From assembly GCF_014252955.1 (NCBI RefSeq), contig NZ_JACMIA010000001.1, positions 3,618,258 through 3,682,257 on the forward strand: 64,000 bases of DNA, given 5' to 3'. A program made the position numbers and the translations under genes. Positions within the stretch are counted from its first letter, which is position 1, and every line of letters starts with the position of its first letter. Positions 7,675 to 16,301 of the stretch are shown here, piece after piece. Origin of the DNA: Stappia sp. 28M-7 (GTDB taxonomy: Bacteria; Pseudomonadota; Alphaproteobacteria; Rhizobiales; Stappiaceae). The notes below the pieces were generated by a model. That model ran no database searches. It was not told the origin of the DNA and saw nothing but the letters and a program-made list of their open reading frames with translations.

Positions 7675-8725
7675 GCGGCACGAGCCCCGCGCACGCCTCT
7701 CCCTCCTCCGGGCGGCCGCCGTTGCCTTCTGCCTGCTGGCCGGACTGTCACCCGCGCCCGTTCGCGCCGAGGTCTTCGCCGACTGGCAGCTCGACTGCGA
7801 AACGCGCGAGACCTGCCGTCTGGCGACACAGGGTCGCGAGGAGCTGAGCGGCGAACCGCTTTTCGCACTCGCCCTTTCCCCCAGCGGCGATGCGCTCGCG
7901 CTGGAACTTGCTGTTGGCGCCGCTCGCCCGGACGACATCCGCGCCATGCAATGGGAGGTCGACGGCAACCTCGTCCATGTGCTGCGCCCCGGCGAATTCG
8001 CCCTTCATGGCGACGTCCGCCGCTTCTTCGTCACCGATGGCGCGACCGGGCGCAAGCTGCTGACCGCCATGCGCGGCGGCGCGCGCCTGCGCATCTCCTA
8101 TCTCGATGCGGTCGCCGAGGCCCATGATGCGGTCTTCTCGCTGGACGGTCTGACGGCCGGACTGGAGGCGATGAGCGCACAGATGAGCCTGCCCGCCTCG
8201 CCGAAGGTCGCAGCCCCTGCTGCCCTTGCCGAGGTCGCCGCCCCCACGCGCAGCGAAGCGGTCGCCGCGCTCGGCATTCCCTACGCCGTTCTGGAGCGCC
8301 ATGCCCGCAGCAGCGACTGCGAGGCAACGGACAGCGACGCCTTCCGCAGTGTCGGCGTCCCCATCGCCGCGCTGGGACAAACGGCGGTGCTCTATGCCAT
8401 TCCCTGCACCGCCTCGGGCACGACGGTGACCTATCGCCTCTACATGCGCGACACCGGCGAGATCGGCGGCATCGAAACGCTGCACTTTGCCCTGCATGAT
8501 CCGCGCTTCGGCTGGACCGGCACCGACCTTCTGTCGAATGTCCGCTTCGACCATGCCACCGGCCTGCTGGAGGCCGAGTATGTCGGCCCAGGCGACCGCG
8601 TGTGCGGCTATCGCGCCAGCTGGTCCTGGCAGGACCACGCCTTCAGGATGGAACGGTTCGAGGGGCCGGACGATTGCCGCAATGCCTCCAGACCCAACAG
8701 CTGGACGCGCCAGCATCCCCGCTGA
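7652..8725 (+). CDS. DUF1176 family secreted protein
   Basis: A 357-residue protein. ATG 7652, inside the end of the RNase T2 gene, has an AAGGC-type Shine-Dalgarno and is followed by a signal peptide ending near APVRAE. The mature part opens FADWQLDCETRETCRL, the W-x-x-x-C and C spacing seen in DUF1176 and related periplasmic proteins. More Cys at SDCEA, IPCTA, RVCGY and DDCRN suggest disulfides. Role unknown; physical overlap with the RNase gene implies co-expression. Confidence 0.78.
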   Translation: MSPHPAARRHEPRARLSLLRAAAVAFCLLAGLSPAPVRAEVFADWQLDCETRETCRLATQGREELSGEPLFALALSPSGDALALELAVGAARPDDIRAMQWEVDGNLVHVLRPGEFALHGDVRRFFVTDGATGRKLLTAMRGGARLRISYLDAVAEAHDAVFSLDGLTAGLEAMSAQMSLPASPKVAAPAALAEVAAPTRSEAVAALGIPYAVLERHARSSDCEATDSDAFRSVGVPIAALGQTAVLYAIPCTASGTTVTYRLYMRDTGEIGGIETLHFALHDPRFGWTGTDLLSNVRFDHATGLLEAEYVGPGDRVCGYRASWSWQDHAFRMERFEGPDDCRNASRPNSWTRQHPR

Positions 8726-8737
8726 GGCGCAAGCGGC

Positions 8738-8992
8738 TCAACGGCGCAGCATGCCCTCGATTTGCTGGCGGACGTGATGGGGCGATGCCTTCAGCGGCTC
8801 CGTCACCATCGCCAGCATGGGCGTCTGGTCGGAGAGCATCTCGTTGACCGCCTGATGATAACGGCTGAGCGGCAGGTCGATGATGTCCGGACGGTACGGG
8901 GCGAGCGACGGGCCGGACACCGCATAGACCGCGGCCGACAGGCAAAGCGCCTTGCAAAACGCTCCGAACGGAGTGTGAAGCGAAAGCCGCAT
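8738..8992 (-). CDS. Small hypothetical protein with N-terminal hydrophobic segment
   Basis: An 84-residue protein, convergent with the DUF1176 gene. The N-terminus (RLSLHTPFGAFCKALCLSAA) looks like a signal or anchor sequence; the rest is polar with no recognised domain. AAGGA sits 6 nt before the ATG, which supports the frame being real. A near-match to a CtrA box (TTAA-N7-TTAC, 9071-9085) lies about 80 nt upstream. Function unknown. Confidence 0.6.
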   Translation of the reverse strand: MRLSLHTPFGAFCKALCLSAAVYAVSGPSLAPYRPDIIDLPLSRYHQAVNEMLSDQTPMLAMVTEPLKASPHHVRQQIEGMLRR

Positions 8993-9301
8993 GTCGGATC
9001 CTTAGTGAGTGGCGGACAAGGGGCGAGACGGGCCCGCAGCCCCGGTTTCCGCCACGCTAGGAACCGCCCTTTAACGAGACCTTACCGTCGCTCCGACAAT
9101 TCGTATCAACAACGTGCTGAAACCTCTGTTGTTTTTCAAGCCGTGGACAGACAACGCAAAACCGCGTTAACCAGAGAACGTCGCTGCCAGCGAAAATTTC
9201 GGCAACGCCACGTCCCCCACCGTGCCGCAAGCCTGCCCTGCGACCGGGCTCCCCGATCCGCAGCACTGTTCCCGCGCCACAACAAAACCGGAGGCTCCCC
9301 C
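8993..9301. other. 309-bp divergent intergenic region
   Basis: No gene is supported. It lies between the small minus-strand gene and the GST gene and should hold both promoters. Seen: a near-CtrA motif TTAACGAGACCTTACC (9071-9086) and an imperfect hairpin AACAAC (9108-9113) / GTTGTT (9128-9133) followed by a T-run. The GST Shine-Dalgarno GGAGG is at the right end. Confidence 0.4.
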
Positions 9302-9916
9302 GTGCTCGTGCTTCGTTCTTCCCCGCCCTCGCCCTTCGGCCGCAAGATCAAGATCGCGGCAGCCAGCCTCGGCCTGAAGGACCGTATCAAGGTCGAGATG
9401 ACCGACACGCTCGACCCGCAGGATTCGATCCGCGGCCAGAACCCGCTCGGCAAGATCCCTGCCCTCGTTCTGGAGAACGGCAAGGTGCTGTTCGACAGCC
9501 GTGTGATCCTGGAATATCTCGACCATCTCGCCGGCGGCGGACGGATCATTCCCAACGGCGAAGCCCGCTTCGACGCGCTGTGCCTTGCGGCCCTTGCCGA
9601 CGGGCTGATGGACGCCGCCCTGCTGCAGGTCTACGAGGCGCGCTTCCGGCCCGAGGAACGCCGCCATGCCGACTGGCTGGCCTATCAGGGCGAGAAGGTC
9701 ACCCGTGCGCTCAGCGTTCTCGAGGCGACCCCGCCGGTAGCGGTGCCGGCCGGCGGCACGCCCGATGTGGGTCAGATCGGCGTCGCCTGCGCTCTCGGCT
9801 ACCTCGACCTGCGCTTTGCAGGCAGCTGGCGGGCAGATCATCCCAAGCTCATCGCCTGGCTCGACGCCTTCGAAGCGGCCGTGCCCTCCTTCGCCGAAAC
9901 GCGCATCACCGCCTGA
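9302..9916 (+). CDS. Glutathione S-transferase family protein
   Basis: A 204-residue cytoplasmic GST-like protein. The thioredoxin-fold N-domain begins LRSSPPSPFGRKIKIAA and holds NPLGKIPAL and then DSRVILEYLD, where the conserved cis-Pro and the Ser/Asp that contact glutathione sit. The helical C-domain follows. It starts at GTG 9302 with GGAGG 7 nt upstream. The frame extends to 8762 but upstream residues do not resemble a GST. Substrate not predictable. Confidence 0.9.
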   Translation: MLVLRSSPPSPFGRKIKIAAASLGLKDRIKVEMTDTLDPQDSIRGQNPLGKIPALVLENGKVLFDSRVILEYLDHLAGGGRIIPNGEARFDALCLAALADGLMDAALLQVYEARFRPEERRHADWLAYQGEKVTRALSVLEATPPVAVPAGGTPDVGQIGVACALGYLDLRFAGSWRADHPKLIAWLDAFEAAVPSFAETRITA

Positions 9917-9925
9917 GGACGCAAC

Positions 9926-10753
9926 TCAGGCAAGCACAGGATAACCGAGCGCGGCCGCATGCCGGTCGCGCTCGGCGATGACCTTGTAGTCATCCGCATC
10001 GAAGGCGGCAAAGCCGTGCAACGACAGCGCCGTGCGCAGGTCCTGCGGCGCGGCCGCAATCGCCGCCGCCGCAGCCTGACGCAGCATCGGAACCTTGTCG
10101 CGATTGCCCCGTGCGGTGATCATGGGAAGGCCCGGCGTCGGAGGCGTCGCCAGCAACACCCGGACGCTGCGCGCGGCTGGCTCATGCGCCTGCGCCAGCC
10201 GGTAGCTCATGGCATCGAGCGTCGCCGCATCCGCCTCTCCTGCGGCCACGGCCTTGAGTGCGGCCCGGTGAGATCCGGTCTCCATCACCGACGAAAAGAA
10301 CGCCTTGCCCTCGGCAATCGGTGCAAGCACGTGCCGCAGCGCCCCCTCCCCCGACTGCGAGCCGGGGTGATTGTAGGCCAGCCGGCGCCCGCGAAGCTCG
10401 GCGAGCGAAGCCGCCGGGTCCTCCTCGCGCACCACAACGACCGAGCAATAATGGCCGGGCGGACAATCGGGCAGCCCGTAGTCGGGCGATCCGAGCACGC
10501 AGACACGGTCCAGGAGATGGCGCACCAGGGGCAGGCCGCACGTCTGGCCTAACAACAGGGACGGATCCTGCCAGCCGTCCATCAGCTCGCGCCCGCGCTC
10601 CAGCTGCTGGGGCGCACCGAGCCCGAGGTCGGCGAACGCTTGGCACAGGAGCGACCACAGGCGGTCGGTCTGCGTGCGGACTTCCGGCCAGTCGTACATC
10701 GGCAGGAAGGCGAAGATCTCGGAACTGTCGGGAGAAGGGGTGGTGTGGGGCAA
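9926..10753 (-). CDS. PhnD-like phosphate/phosphonate-type substrate-binding protein, no signal peptide
   Basis: A 275-residue protein of the PhnD/PtxB type II periplasmic-binding fold: FLPMYDWPEVRTQTDRLW at the N-terminus, ELRGRRLAYNHPGSQSG, then GSHRAALKAVAAGEADAATLDAMSY, the signature SHxxSxxxVxxGxADxAxxD-like segment. Unlike transporter binding proteins it lacks a signal peptide, and no ABC permease or ATPase gene lies next to it. It may act in the cytoplasm or bind a ligand for another purpose. Convergent with the GST gene. Confidence 0.8.
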   Translation of the reverse strand: MPHTTPSPDSSEIFAFLPMYDWPEVRTQTDRLWSLLCQAFADLGLGAPQQLERGRELMDGWQDPSLLLGQTCGLPLVRHLLDRVCVLGSPDYGLPDCPPGHYCSVVVVREEDPAASLAELRGRRLAYNHPGSQSGEGALRHVLAPIAEGKAFFSSVMETGSHRAALKAVAAGEADAATLDAMSYRLAQAHEPAARSVRVLLATPPTPGLPMITARGNRDKVPMLRQAAAAAIAAAPQDLRTALSLHGFAAFDADDYKVIAERDRHAAALGYPVLA

Positions 10754-10857
10754 TGGGGAACCTCTTGCTGGGTTCCTTGAGGCTAGGAAGCCTTCACGCG
10801 GCTGGCAAGGCGCGCAAGCCGCTCGTCAGCGACCGAACGGTCCCCGAAAAGCGACAA

Positions 10858-10880
10858 GGGGAGCCGCATTGCGACTCCCC
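10858..10880 (-). terminator. Probable terminator of the outer membrane protein gene
   Basis: Imperfect hairpin GGGGAGcCGC / GCGaCTCCCC with an ATT loop, about 27 nt beyond the stop of the minus-strand outer membrane protein gene. On that strand it is followed by the modestly T-rich TTGTCGCTTTTC. Confidence 0.5.
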
Positions 10881-10906
10881 CTGGCGTCTGTTCGTCCCGG
10901 GAGGGA

Positions 10907-11578
10907 TCAGAACTTGTAGCTGAGACCGAACCGAACCTGGTTGTTGTCCAGCTTGTTCTTGTAGGTCTGGCCACCGAGACCGAAGTTCGTGGTGCCGTAG
11001 TCCTGATACTGGTACTCGAGGCGAGCCGTCACGTTCTGGGTGACTGCACCCTCGACACCGGCACCCGCCGTCCAGCCGATACGGGCCACGCTATCGGAAG
11101 CGCCGTTGGCGGACGCATCGACGTCGGCGATCGCAAGGCCACCGGTACCGTAGACCAGGAAGCGGTCGAAGGCCCAACCGGCGCGTGCGCGCACCGTGCT
11201 GTTCCAGCTGCTCGAGGTCTTGTAGTTGACGCCGGCGACAGTGCGCGACTTCTCGATGTCGCTGAGGCTGAAGTCGGCTTCGGCACCGAGCAGGAAGTTC
11301 GGCGTGACCATGTAGTTGTAACCGGCATGGACACCGCCGGTGACGCCATTGTCATGGTTGTTGAATCGACCGGTTACACCGTTGGAGACGCTATAGTCGG
11401 ACCAGTTCCAACCGAGATGCCCACCGAAATAGAACCCGGACCAGTCGAACCGTTCCGCAGGAACCGGATCCGTGTAGGTGTAGGGCTGTTCGGGCTGCGG
11501 AAGGTCGGCCGCGAAAGCCGGGGCACTCGCCGCAAATGCGGCGGCCGCAGCAAGGCCGGCAGCAGCTAGACGCTTCAT
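10907..11578 (-). CDS. Outer membrane beta-barrel protein (Omp25/31-like porin-family protein)
   Basis: A 223-residue protein with signal peptide MKRLAAAGLAAAAAFAASAPAFAAD, then the alphaproteobacterial Omp25/Omp31-type opening FDWSGFYFGGHLGWNWSDYS. Alternating hydrophobic/polar strands run to a C-terminal aromatic LSYKF, the beta-barrel assembly signal. GVHAGYNYMVTPNFLLGAEADFS and AGWAFDRFLVYGTGGLAIADV are family landmarks. ATG 11578 has GGAG 9 nt upstream; the longer frame to 11962 is not credible. It probably forms an 8-strand barrel with structural or adhesive roles. Confidence 0.9.
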   Translation of the reverse strand: MKRLAAAGLAAAAAFAASAPAFAADLPQPEQPYTYTDPVPAERFDWSGFYFGGHLGWNWSDYSVSNGVTGRFNNHDNGVTGGVHAGYNYMVTPNFLLGAEADFSLSDIEKSRTVAGVNYKTSSSWNSTVRARAGWAFDRFLVYGTGGLAIADVDASANGASDSVARIGWTAGAGVEGAVTQNVTARLEYQYQDYGTTNFGLGGQTYKNKLDNNQVRFGLSYKF

Positions 11579-11968
11579 GTGAATACTCCAGTTACCACGT
11601 GGAACAAGCGGGCATGCAGGACAGAATCCCGAGCACACCCGGCCCCCCAGACGCTCATCTATGACGGGTGAATGTGGCGCTGCCCGAGACAAAATGGGGA
11701 GATCCCGTGGCAATGGATGATTTTTCGGTGACATGGTAACCGATTGGTTACCATAGGGCATCGATAGAACAGACAGGGTCCGCGGCGCAGGGGAACGGGA
11801 CCGCCCCACCACGACCGGGCTTTTCATCTCCGGGTAAATGCATATATAGGGCAGGTCTTCAGCGGGCAGCGCCCAGGCGCCGTCTGGCGCACCGCGCGAG
11901 ACCGCAAAGTCCTTGCTGACCAGCACGTACGACAATCCGTCCACCTCGCAGCCGGGTGCCACAGCTTC
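11579..11968. promoter_or_regulatory. 390-bp divergent promoter region (outer membrane protein / antiporter)
   Basis: Gene-free region between the outer membrane protein start (11578, minus) and the antiporter start (11969, plus). Its main landmark is the perfect palindrome at 11733-11754. Open frames through it lack family resemblance and a ribosome-binding site. Confidence 0.6.
11733..11754. promoter_or_regulatory. Perfect 9+4+9 palindrome, candidate operator
   Basis: Arms ATGGTAACC and GGTTACCAT are exact inverted copies around GATT. It lies about 155 nt upstream of the outer membrane protein start and about 215 nt upstream of the antiporter start, so it could serve either gene. The symmetry and length fit a dimeric repressor site; the regulator is unknown. 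Confidence 0.55.
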
Positions 11969-12958
11969 ATGCTCATCGACTATGTCAGCCTCGTGGGAGG
12001 TCTCGTCGTCCTGATCGTCGCCGGTGACGTTCTGGTTCGCGGGTCGGTGAGTGTTGCGGAGCGGCTCGGCATTCCCACGCTTGTGATCGGCCTGACGATC
12101 GTCGCCTTCGGCACCAGCGCTCCCGAGCTCGTGATCTCACTGCGCGCGGCAATCGATGGCCTCTCGGGCATCGCCATCGGCAATGTGGTCGGGTCCAATA
12201 TCGCCAATGTGCTGGCGGTTCTCGGTTTGCCGGCCCTGTTCGCCGCCACGTCCTGCGACGAGAACGGCGCGGTCCGCAACTCGGTGTTCATGGTGGCGAT
12301 CACCGCCATCTTCATCGGCATGGCCTTCCACAGCCCGATCTCGCGCCTCGACGGGACGATCCTGTTGGTGCTGCTTGCGCTCTTCCTGTGGGAATCGATG
12401 CGCGCCACCCGCAGGCACCGCGCCCAGAATGTCGGCGCCGCGGCCGTTGCCGACGGCGACGAGGACCTGCCCTTCGACGAGGTCGAGGGCGTGCCGGACA
12501 ATATCGGCCTTGCCATCCTGTTCATCGTCCTCGGCCTGATCGGCCTGCCGCTCGGCGCGCATTTCACCATCGAGGGCGCCTCGGCACTGGCTCGCGACTG
12601 GGGCGTCTCCGATGCGGTGATCGGCCTGACCGTGGTCGCTCTCGGCACGTCGCTGCCCGAGCTCATGACCTCGCTGATGGCCGCGATTCGCGGTCACGCG
12701 GCCGTCGCGCTCGGCAATGTCATCGGCTCCAACATCTTCAATCTGGTCGCGATCATGGGCATCACCTCGATGGTCGTGCCGCTGCAGGTGCCGCCGGAAG
12801 TCCTGCGCCTCGACCTGTGGGCGATGCTTGCCTGCGCCCTGCTGGTGCTCGCCTTCGCCGCGTTCAAGGTGACCATCCGCTGGCCATCCGGTATCATTCT
12901 TTGCGCGTTGTACGCCCTGTACATTTTCGTCGTATTCCAGACGGGCAAGATCGCCTGA
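11969..12958 (+). CDS. Calcium/sodium antiporter (CaCA family, YrbG type)
   Basis: A 329-residue inner-membrane cation/Ca2+ exchanger. The two alpha-repeats are plain: LTIVAFGTSAPELVISL followed by IGNVVGSNIANVLAVLG in the first half, and LTVVALGTSLPELMTSL with LGNVIGSNIFNLVAIMG in the second. These carry the paired GTSxPE and GSN ion-coordinating motifs. About ten membrane segments are predicted, with an acidic cytoplasmic loop (DEDLPFDEVEG) between the halves. It stands alone on the plus strand. Confidence 0.93.
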   Translation: MLIDYVSLVGGLVVLIVAGDVLVRGSVSVAERLGIPTLVIGLTIVAFGTSAPELVISLRAAIDGLSGIAIGNVVGSNIANVLAVLGLPALFAATSCDENGAVRNSVFMVAITAIFIGMAFHSPISRLDGTILLVLLALFLWESMRATRRHRAQNVGAAAVADGDEDLPFDEVEGVPDNIGLAILFIVLGLIGLPLGAHFTIEGASALARDWGVSDAVIGLTVVALGTSLPELMTSLMAAIRGHAAVALGNVIGSNIFNLVAIMGITSMVVPLQVPPEVLRLDLWAMLACALLVLAFAAFKVTIRWPSGIILCALYALYIFVVFQTGKIA

Positions 12959-13025
12959 TCGGGCTGTCCCGAATTCGCGTAAGACCCGCTGATCTCTCGT
13001 CCATTTCGACAACCAGCGAGTCGCC

Positions 13026-13814
13026 ATGTCCGTTTCCCAGATGCCCGCCAGCAACGAGCAGTCTCCCGTAGCCCTGGTGACGGGCGCGGCCCTGCGCATC
13101 GGCAGGTCGATCGCCGAGGATCTCGCGGCCAACGGCTTTCGGGTGGCGATCCATGCCCACCGCTCGCTGTCCGAGGCGGAAGCCCTGGCAACCGATATCG
13201 CCGCACGTGGCGGGCGCGCCTGCATCGTTGCCGGTGACCTGACGCTTCCCGACACGCCGGGACGGATCATGGCAGCGGCCCGCGCGCAGCTCGGCCCCGT
13301 CCGCCTGCTGGTCAACAGCGCCTCGATCTTCGAAAAGGACGAGATCGGCGAACTGGAGCTGGACCGCTACGAAAAGCACATGGCGATCCATACCCGGGCA
13401 CCGATCTTCCTGACCCAGGAGATGGCCAACGCCCTGCCGCAGGGGACGACCGGGCTCGTGGTCAACATCATCGACCAGCGCGTGTGGAAGCTGACGCCGC
13501 AGTTCTTTTCCTACACCCTGTCCAAGGCGGCGCTGTGGGCCGCCACCCAGACGCTGGCCCAGGGCCTTGCCCCGCGCATCCGCGTCAACGGCATCGGCCC
13601 GGGCCCGACCCTTGCCAACACGCGCCAGCAGGCGTCCGATTTCGCCCGCCAGTCGGAGGCGGTGCTGCTGGGGCGCGGCCCCTCCCTCGCAGAGTTCGGC
13701 CGGACGATCCGCTACCTTTGGGAAACGCCCTCGATCACGGGTCAGATGATCGCGCTCGATGGCGGCCAGCATCTTGCCTGGGAGACCCCGGACGTCGTAG
13801 GCATCGCCGAATGA
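13026..13814 (+). CDS. SDR family oxidoreductase, pteridine-reductase-like
   Basis: A 262-residue short-chain dehydrogenase. It has the nucleotide-binding [17 protein letters not shown] near residue 20 (a TGxxxRIG form typical of FolM/PTR1-like reductases), LVNSAS, and the active-site Y-x-x-x-K in [13 protein letters not shown], plus [10 protein letters not shown]. The first 14 residues are Ser/Gln-rich. NADPH-dependent reduction of a pterin or similar carbonyl is likely; the substrate is uncertain. Its stop overlaps the uvrC start (ATGA), so it leads that operon. Confidence 0.87.
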   Translation: MSVSQMPASNEQSPVALVTGAALRIGRSIAEDLAANGFRVAIHAHRSLSEAEALATDIAARGGRACIVAGDLTLPDTPGRIMAAARAQLGPVRLLVNSASIFEKDEIGELELDRYEKHMAIHTRAPIFLTQEMANALPQGTTGLVVNIIDQRVWKLTPQFFSYTLSKAALWAATQTLAQGLAPRIRVNGIGPGPTLANTRQQASDFARQSEAVLLGRGPSLAEFGRTIRYLWETPSITGQMIALDGGQHLAWETPDVVGIAE

Positions 13815-15901
13815 GCGGACGCAAGAACGACCTCCCCCCCAACAACGAGCTGGCCGACGACGATCTGCCAGACGATGCGGTCGATGATCTGGACGCCGAC
13901 GAGACCGCCGAGACCGGGGACGGTGCGACCGGTGAGGGCGGCGGGCGCGTGCCCATGCCGGTCTTCGAGGCAGAGCCCTCTCCGCTCGGCCCGGACGCGC
14001 GTGGCGTCGACGTCATCTCACATTTCGTGCGAAGGCTTCCGCTCGGGCCGGGCGTCTATCGCATGCTCGACGAGGAAGGCACCGTTCTTTACGTGGGCAA
14101 GGCGCGCTCGCTGAAGAAGCGGGTGACCAGCTACACGCGCCTGCAGGGCCAGTCCAACCGCATCATGCGGATGATCATGGCAACCGCGTCGATGGAGTTC
14201 GTGACCACGGGCACGGAAACCGAGGCGCTGCTGCTCGAGGCCAACCTGATCAAGCGCCTGCGGCCGCGGTTCAACGTGCTGCTGCGCGACGACAAGTCGT
14301 TCCCGTACATTCTCGTCACCGGCGACCACGAGTCCCCCGCTCTCGTCAAGCACCGCGGCGCCCGCCGGCGCAAAGGCAGCTATTTCGGCCCCTTCGCCTC
14401 CGCCGGTGCGGTCAACCGGACGATCAACGCGCTGCAGAAGGCGTTCCTGATCCGCAACTGCACCGACAGCTACTACGCCAATCGCAGCCGGCCCTGCCTG
14501 CTCTACCAGATCAAGCGCTGCGCAGGTCCGTGCACCGGCGAGATCGACCAGGAGGATTATGCCGGCCTCGTCGCGGAGGCGAAATCCTTCCTGTCCGGCC
14601 GCAGCCAGATGGTGAAGAAGGATCTCGCCCGCCAGATGGAGGCGGCCTCCGAGACGCTCGATTTCGAGCGCGCGGCGGTCTATCGCGACCGTCTCGCCGC
14701 CCTCTCCCATATCCAGTCGCACCAGGGCATCAACCCGCAGAACGTGGAAGAGGCGGACGTCTTCGCCATCCACGAGGAAGGCGGGCAGTACTGCATTCAG
14801 GTGTTCTTCTTCCGCACCGGCCAGAACTGGGGCAACCATGCCCTCTTCCCGCGCGCCGACCGCTCGCTGGACGTGGCGGAGGTGCTGGAGAGCTTCCTGG
14901 CGCAGTTCTACGACGACAAGCCGGTGCCCCGGCTGGTGCTGCTGTCGCACGAGATCGAGGAGCGGGCGCTGCTCTCCGCCGCCCTTTCCGAGCGCGCCGG
15001 ACACAAGGTCGAGGTCGCCGTGCCCCAGCGGGGCGAAAAGCGCGAGCTGGTCGAGCACGCCCACAAGAATGCGCGCGAGGCGCTCGGGCGGCGGCTCGCC
15101 GAGACCAGCAGCCACGCGCGCCTGCTCAAGGGGGTGGGCGAGGCCTTCGGCCTGGCCGCAACGCCGCGCCGGATCGAGGTCTACGACAACTCGCATATCA
15201 TGGGCACCAACGCGGTCGGCGGCATGATCGTCGCCGGGCCGGAAGGCTTCGCCAAGGGCCAGTACCGCAAGTTCAACATCCGCTCCGAGGACCTCGTTCC
15301 GGGCGATGACTACGGCATGATGCGCGAGGTGCTGACCCGGCGCTTCTCGCGCCTGCTCAAGGAGCATGCCGACGAGCGCAAGGCGGCGGCAGCGCCCGCC
15401 CCAGAAACGGCAAATCCGGACGAGGAGACGGCCGAGGACACCAGCGCTATTCCGGCATGGCCGGACCTGGTCTTCATCGACGGCGGCCTGGGACAGCTCA
15501 ATGCGGCGCGCGAGACGCTGACCACCCTCGGCATCGAGGACGTGCCGCTGGTGGGCATCGCCAAGGGCCCGGACCGCGACGCGGGACGGGAGAAGTTCTT
15601 CATCCTGGGCAAGCCGTCCTTCATGCTGCCGGAGCGAGATCCGGTGCTCTACTTCGTCCAGCGGCTTCGCGACGAGGCCCACCGCTTCGCCATTGGCACG
15701 CACCGGGCGCGGCGCAAGAAGGACATCGCGCGCAGTCCGCTCGACGAGATCGCCGGCATCGGCCCCAGCCGCAAGCGCGCCCTGCTGCGCCACTTCGGCA
15801 CGGCCAAGGCGGTCTCGAAGGCCGGCATCGACGACCTGATGGCTGTGGACGGCGTCTCCGAAACGGTCGCGCGCACGATCTACGACCACTTTCACGAATA
15901 G
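13811..15901 (+). CDS. uvrC: Excinuclease ABC subunit C
   Basis: Makes both incisions in UvrABC nucleotide excision repair. 696 residues. An acidic, disordered N-terminal extension (about 1-60, [17 protein letters not shown]) precedes the GIY-YIG domain ([12 protein letters not shown]...LYVGKA). Next come the Cys-containing region ([23 protein letters not shown]), a UVR motif near [11 protein letters not shown], the RNase H-like C-terminal nuclease ([18 protein letters not shown]), and HhH motifs at the end ([16 protein letters not shown]). An Ala/Glu-rich insert sits before [11 protein letters not shown]. Coupled to the SDR gene by a 4-nt overlap. Confidence 0.97.
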   Translation: MSGRKNDLPPNNELADDDLPDDAVDDLDADETAETGDGATGEGGGRVPMPVFEAEPSPLGPDARGVDVISHFVRRLPLGPGVYRMLDEEGTVLYVGKARSLKKRVTSYTRLQGQSNRIMRMIMATASMEFVTTGTETEALLLEANLIKRLRPRFNVLLRDDKSFPYILVTGDHESPALVKHRGARRRKGSYFGPFASAGAVNRTINALQKAFLIRNCTDSYYANRSRPCLLYQIKRCAGPCTGEIDQEDYAGLVAEAKSFLSGRSQMVKKDLARQMEAASETLDFERAAVYRDRLAALSHIQSHQGINPQNVEEADVFAIHEEGGQYCIQVFFFRTGQNWGNHALFPRADRSLDVAEVLESFLAQFYDDKPVPRLVLLSHEIEERALLSAALSERAGHKVEVAVPQRGEKRELVEHAHKNAREALGRRLAETSSHARLLKGVGEAFGLAATPRRIEVYDNSHIMGTNAVGGMIVAGPEGFAKGQYRKFNIRSEDLVPGDDYGMMREVLTRRFSRLLKEHADERKAAAAPAPETANPDEETAEDTSAIPAWPDLVFIDGGLGQLNAARETLTTLGIEDVPLVGIAKGPDRDAGREKFFILGKPSFMLPERDPVLYFVQRLRDEAHRFAIGTHRARRKKDIARSPLDEIAGIGPSRKRALLRHFGTAKAVSKAGIDDLMAVDGVSETVARTIYDHFHE

Positions 15902-15997
15902 TGGCGGCGGTTCCAGGTCGCCGGCGAGGTTGAAGCGGCCGGCGGGACAGCAGACACTTGCCCCGGCGCGGGGCAGACAAAGACGGAAGGACGGGCA

Positions 15998-16294
15998 ATG
16001 GTTTTCGGGAAGCTCTTCGGCGGACTGTTCGGCGGCGGCGGCGACAAGGGCCCGGCAGCCTCGCGCCACCAGACGCAGGAGTACAAGGGCTACCTCATCA
16101 CGCCGGCGCCGACCGCGCGCGACGGCCAGTGGCAGGTTGCCGGCTCCATCGCCCGCACCTTCGACGACGGCGACACCAGGACTCACGACTTCATTCGTGC
16201 CGACCTGATGCCGAGCGAGGAACAGGCAGCGGAGTTCGCCGCGCGCAAAGCCCGTCAGATCATCGATGAGCAGGGCGACCGCATGTTCGACTGA
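15998..16294 (+). CDS. HlyU family protein
   Basis: A 98-residue protein: Gly/Phe-rich start (MVFGKLFGGLFGGGGDKG), then QEYKGYLITPAPTARDGQWQVAGSIAR and FIRADLMPSEEQAAEFAARKARQIIDEQG, matching the HlyU family. In Vibrio, HlyU is a regulator of a haemolysin and an RTX toxin; the role of this short alphaproteobacterial form is not established, and no toxin gene is nearby. GAAGGA lies 6 nt before the ATG. Confidence 0.85.
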   Translation: MVFGKLFGGLFGGGGDKGPAASRHQTQEYKGYLITPAPTARDGQWQVAGSIARTFDDGDTRTHDFIRADLMPSEEQAAEFAARKARQIIDEQGDRMFD

Positions 16295-16301
16295 GTCGCT
16301 C

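Noticed and set aside
9071-9086. CtrA box upstream of the 84-residue minus-strand gene
   Set aside because: TTAA-N7-TTAC deviates from the consensus in the second half; noted in the feature but not called as a site.
13484-13810. N-terminal extension of UvrC
   Set aside because: The upstream frame overlaps the SDR gene in another frame; ATG 13811 overlaps the SDR stop in the usual coupled manner.
14018-16186. 722-residue antisense frame over uvrC, and similar long frames at 54157-56127, 59333-61261, 61114-63039 and 51775-54144
   Set aside because: All lie antisense to well-supported genes; GC-rich third positions suppress stops. The translations are Arg/Ala/Gly-rich without recognisable domains.
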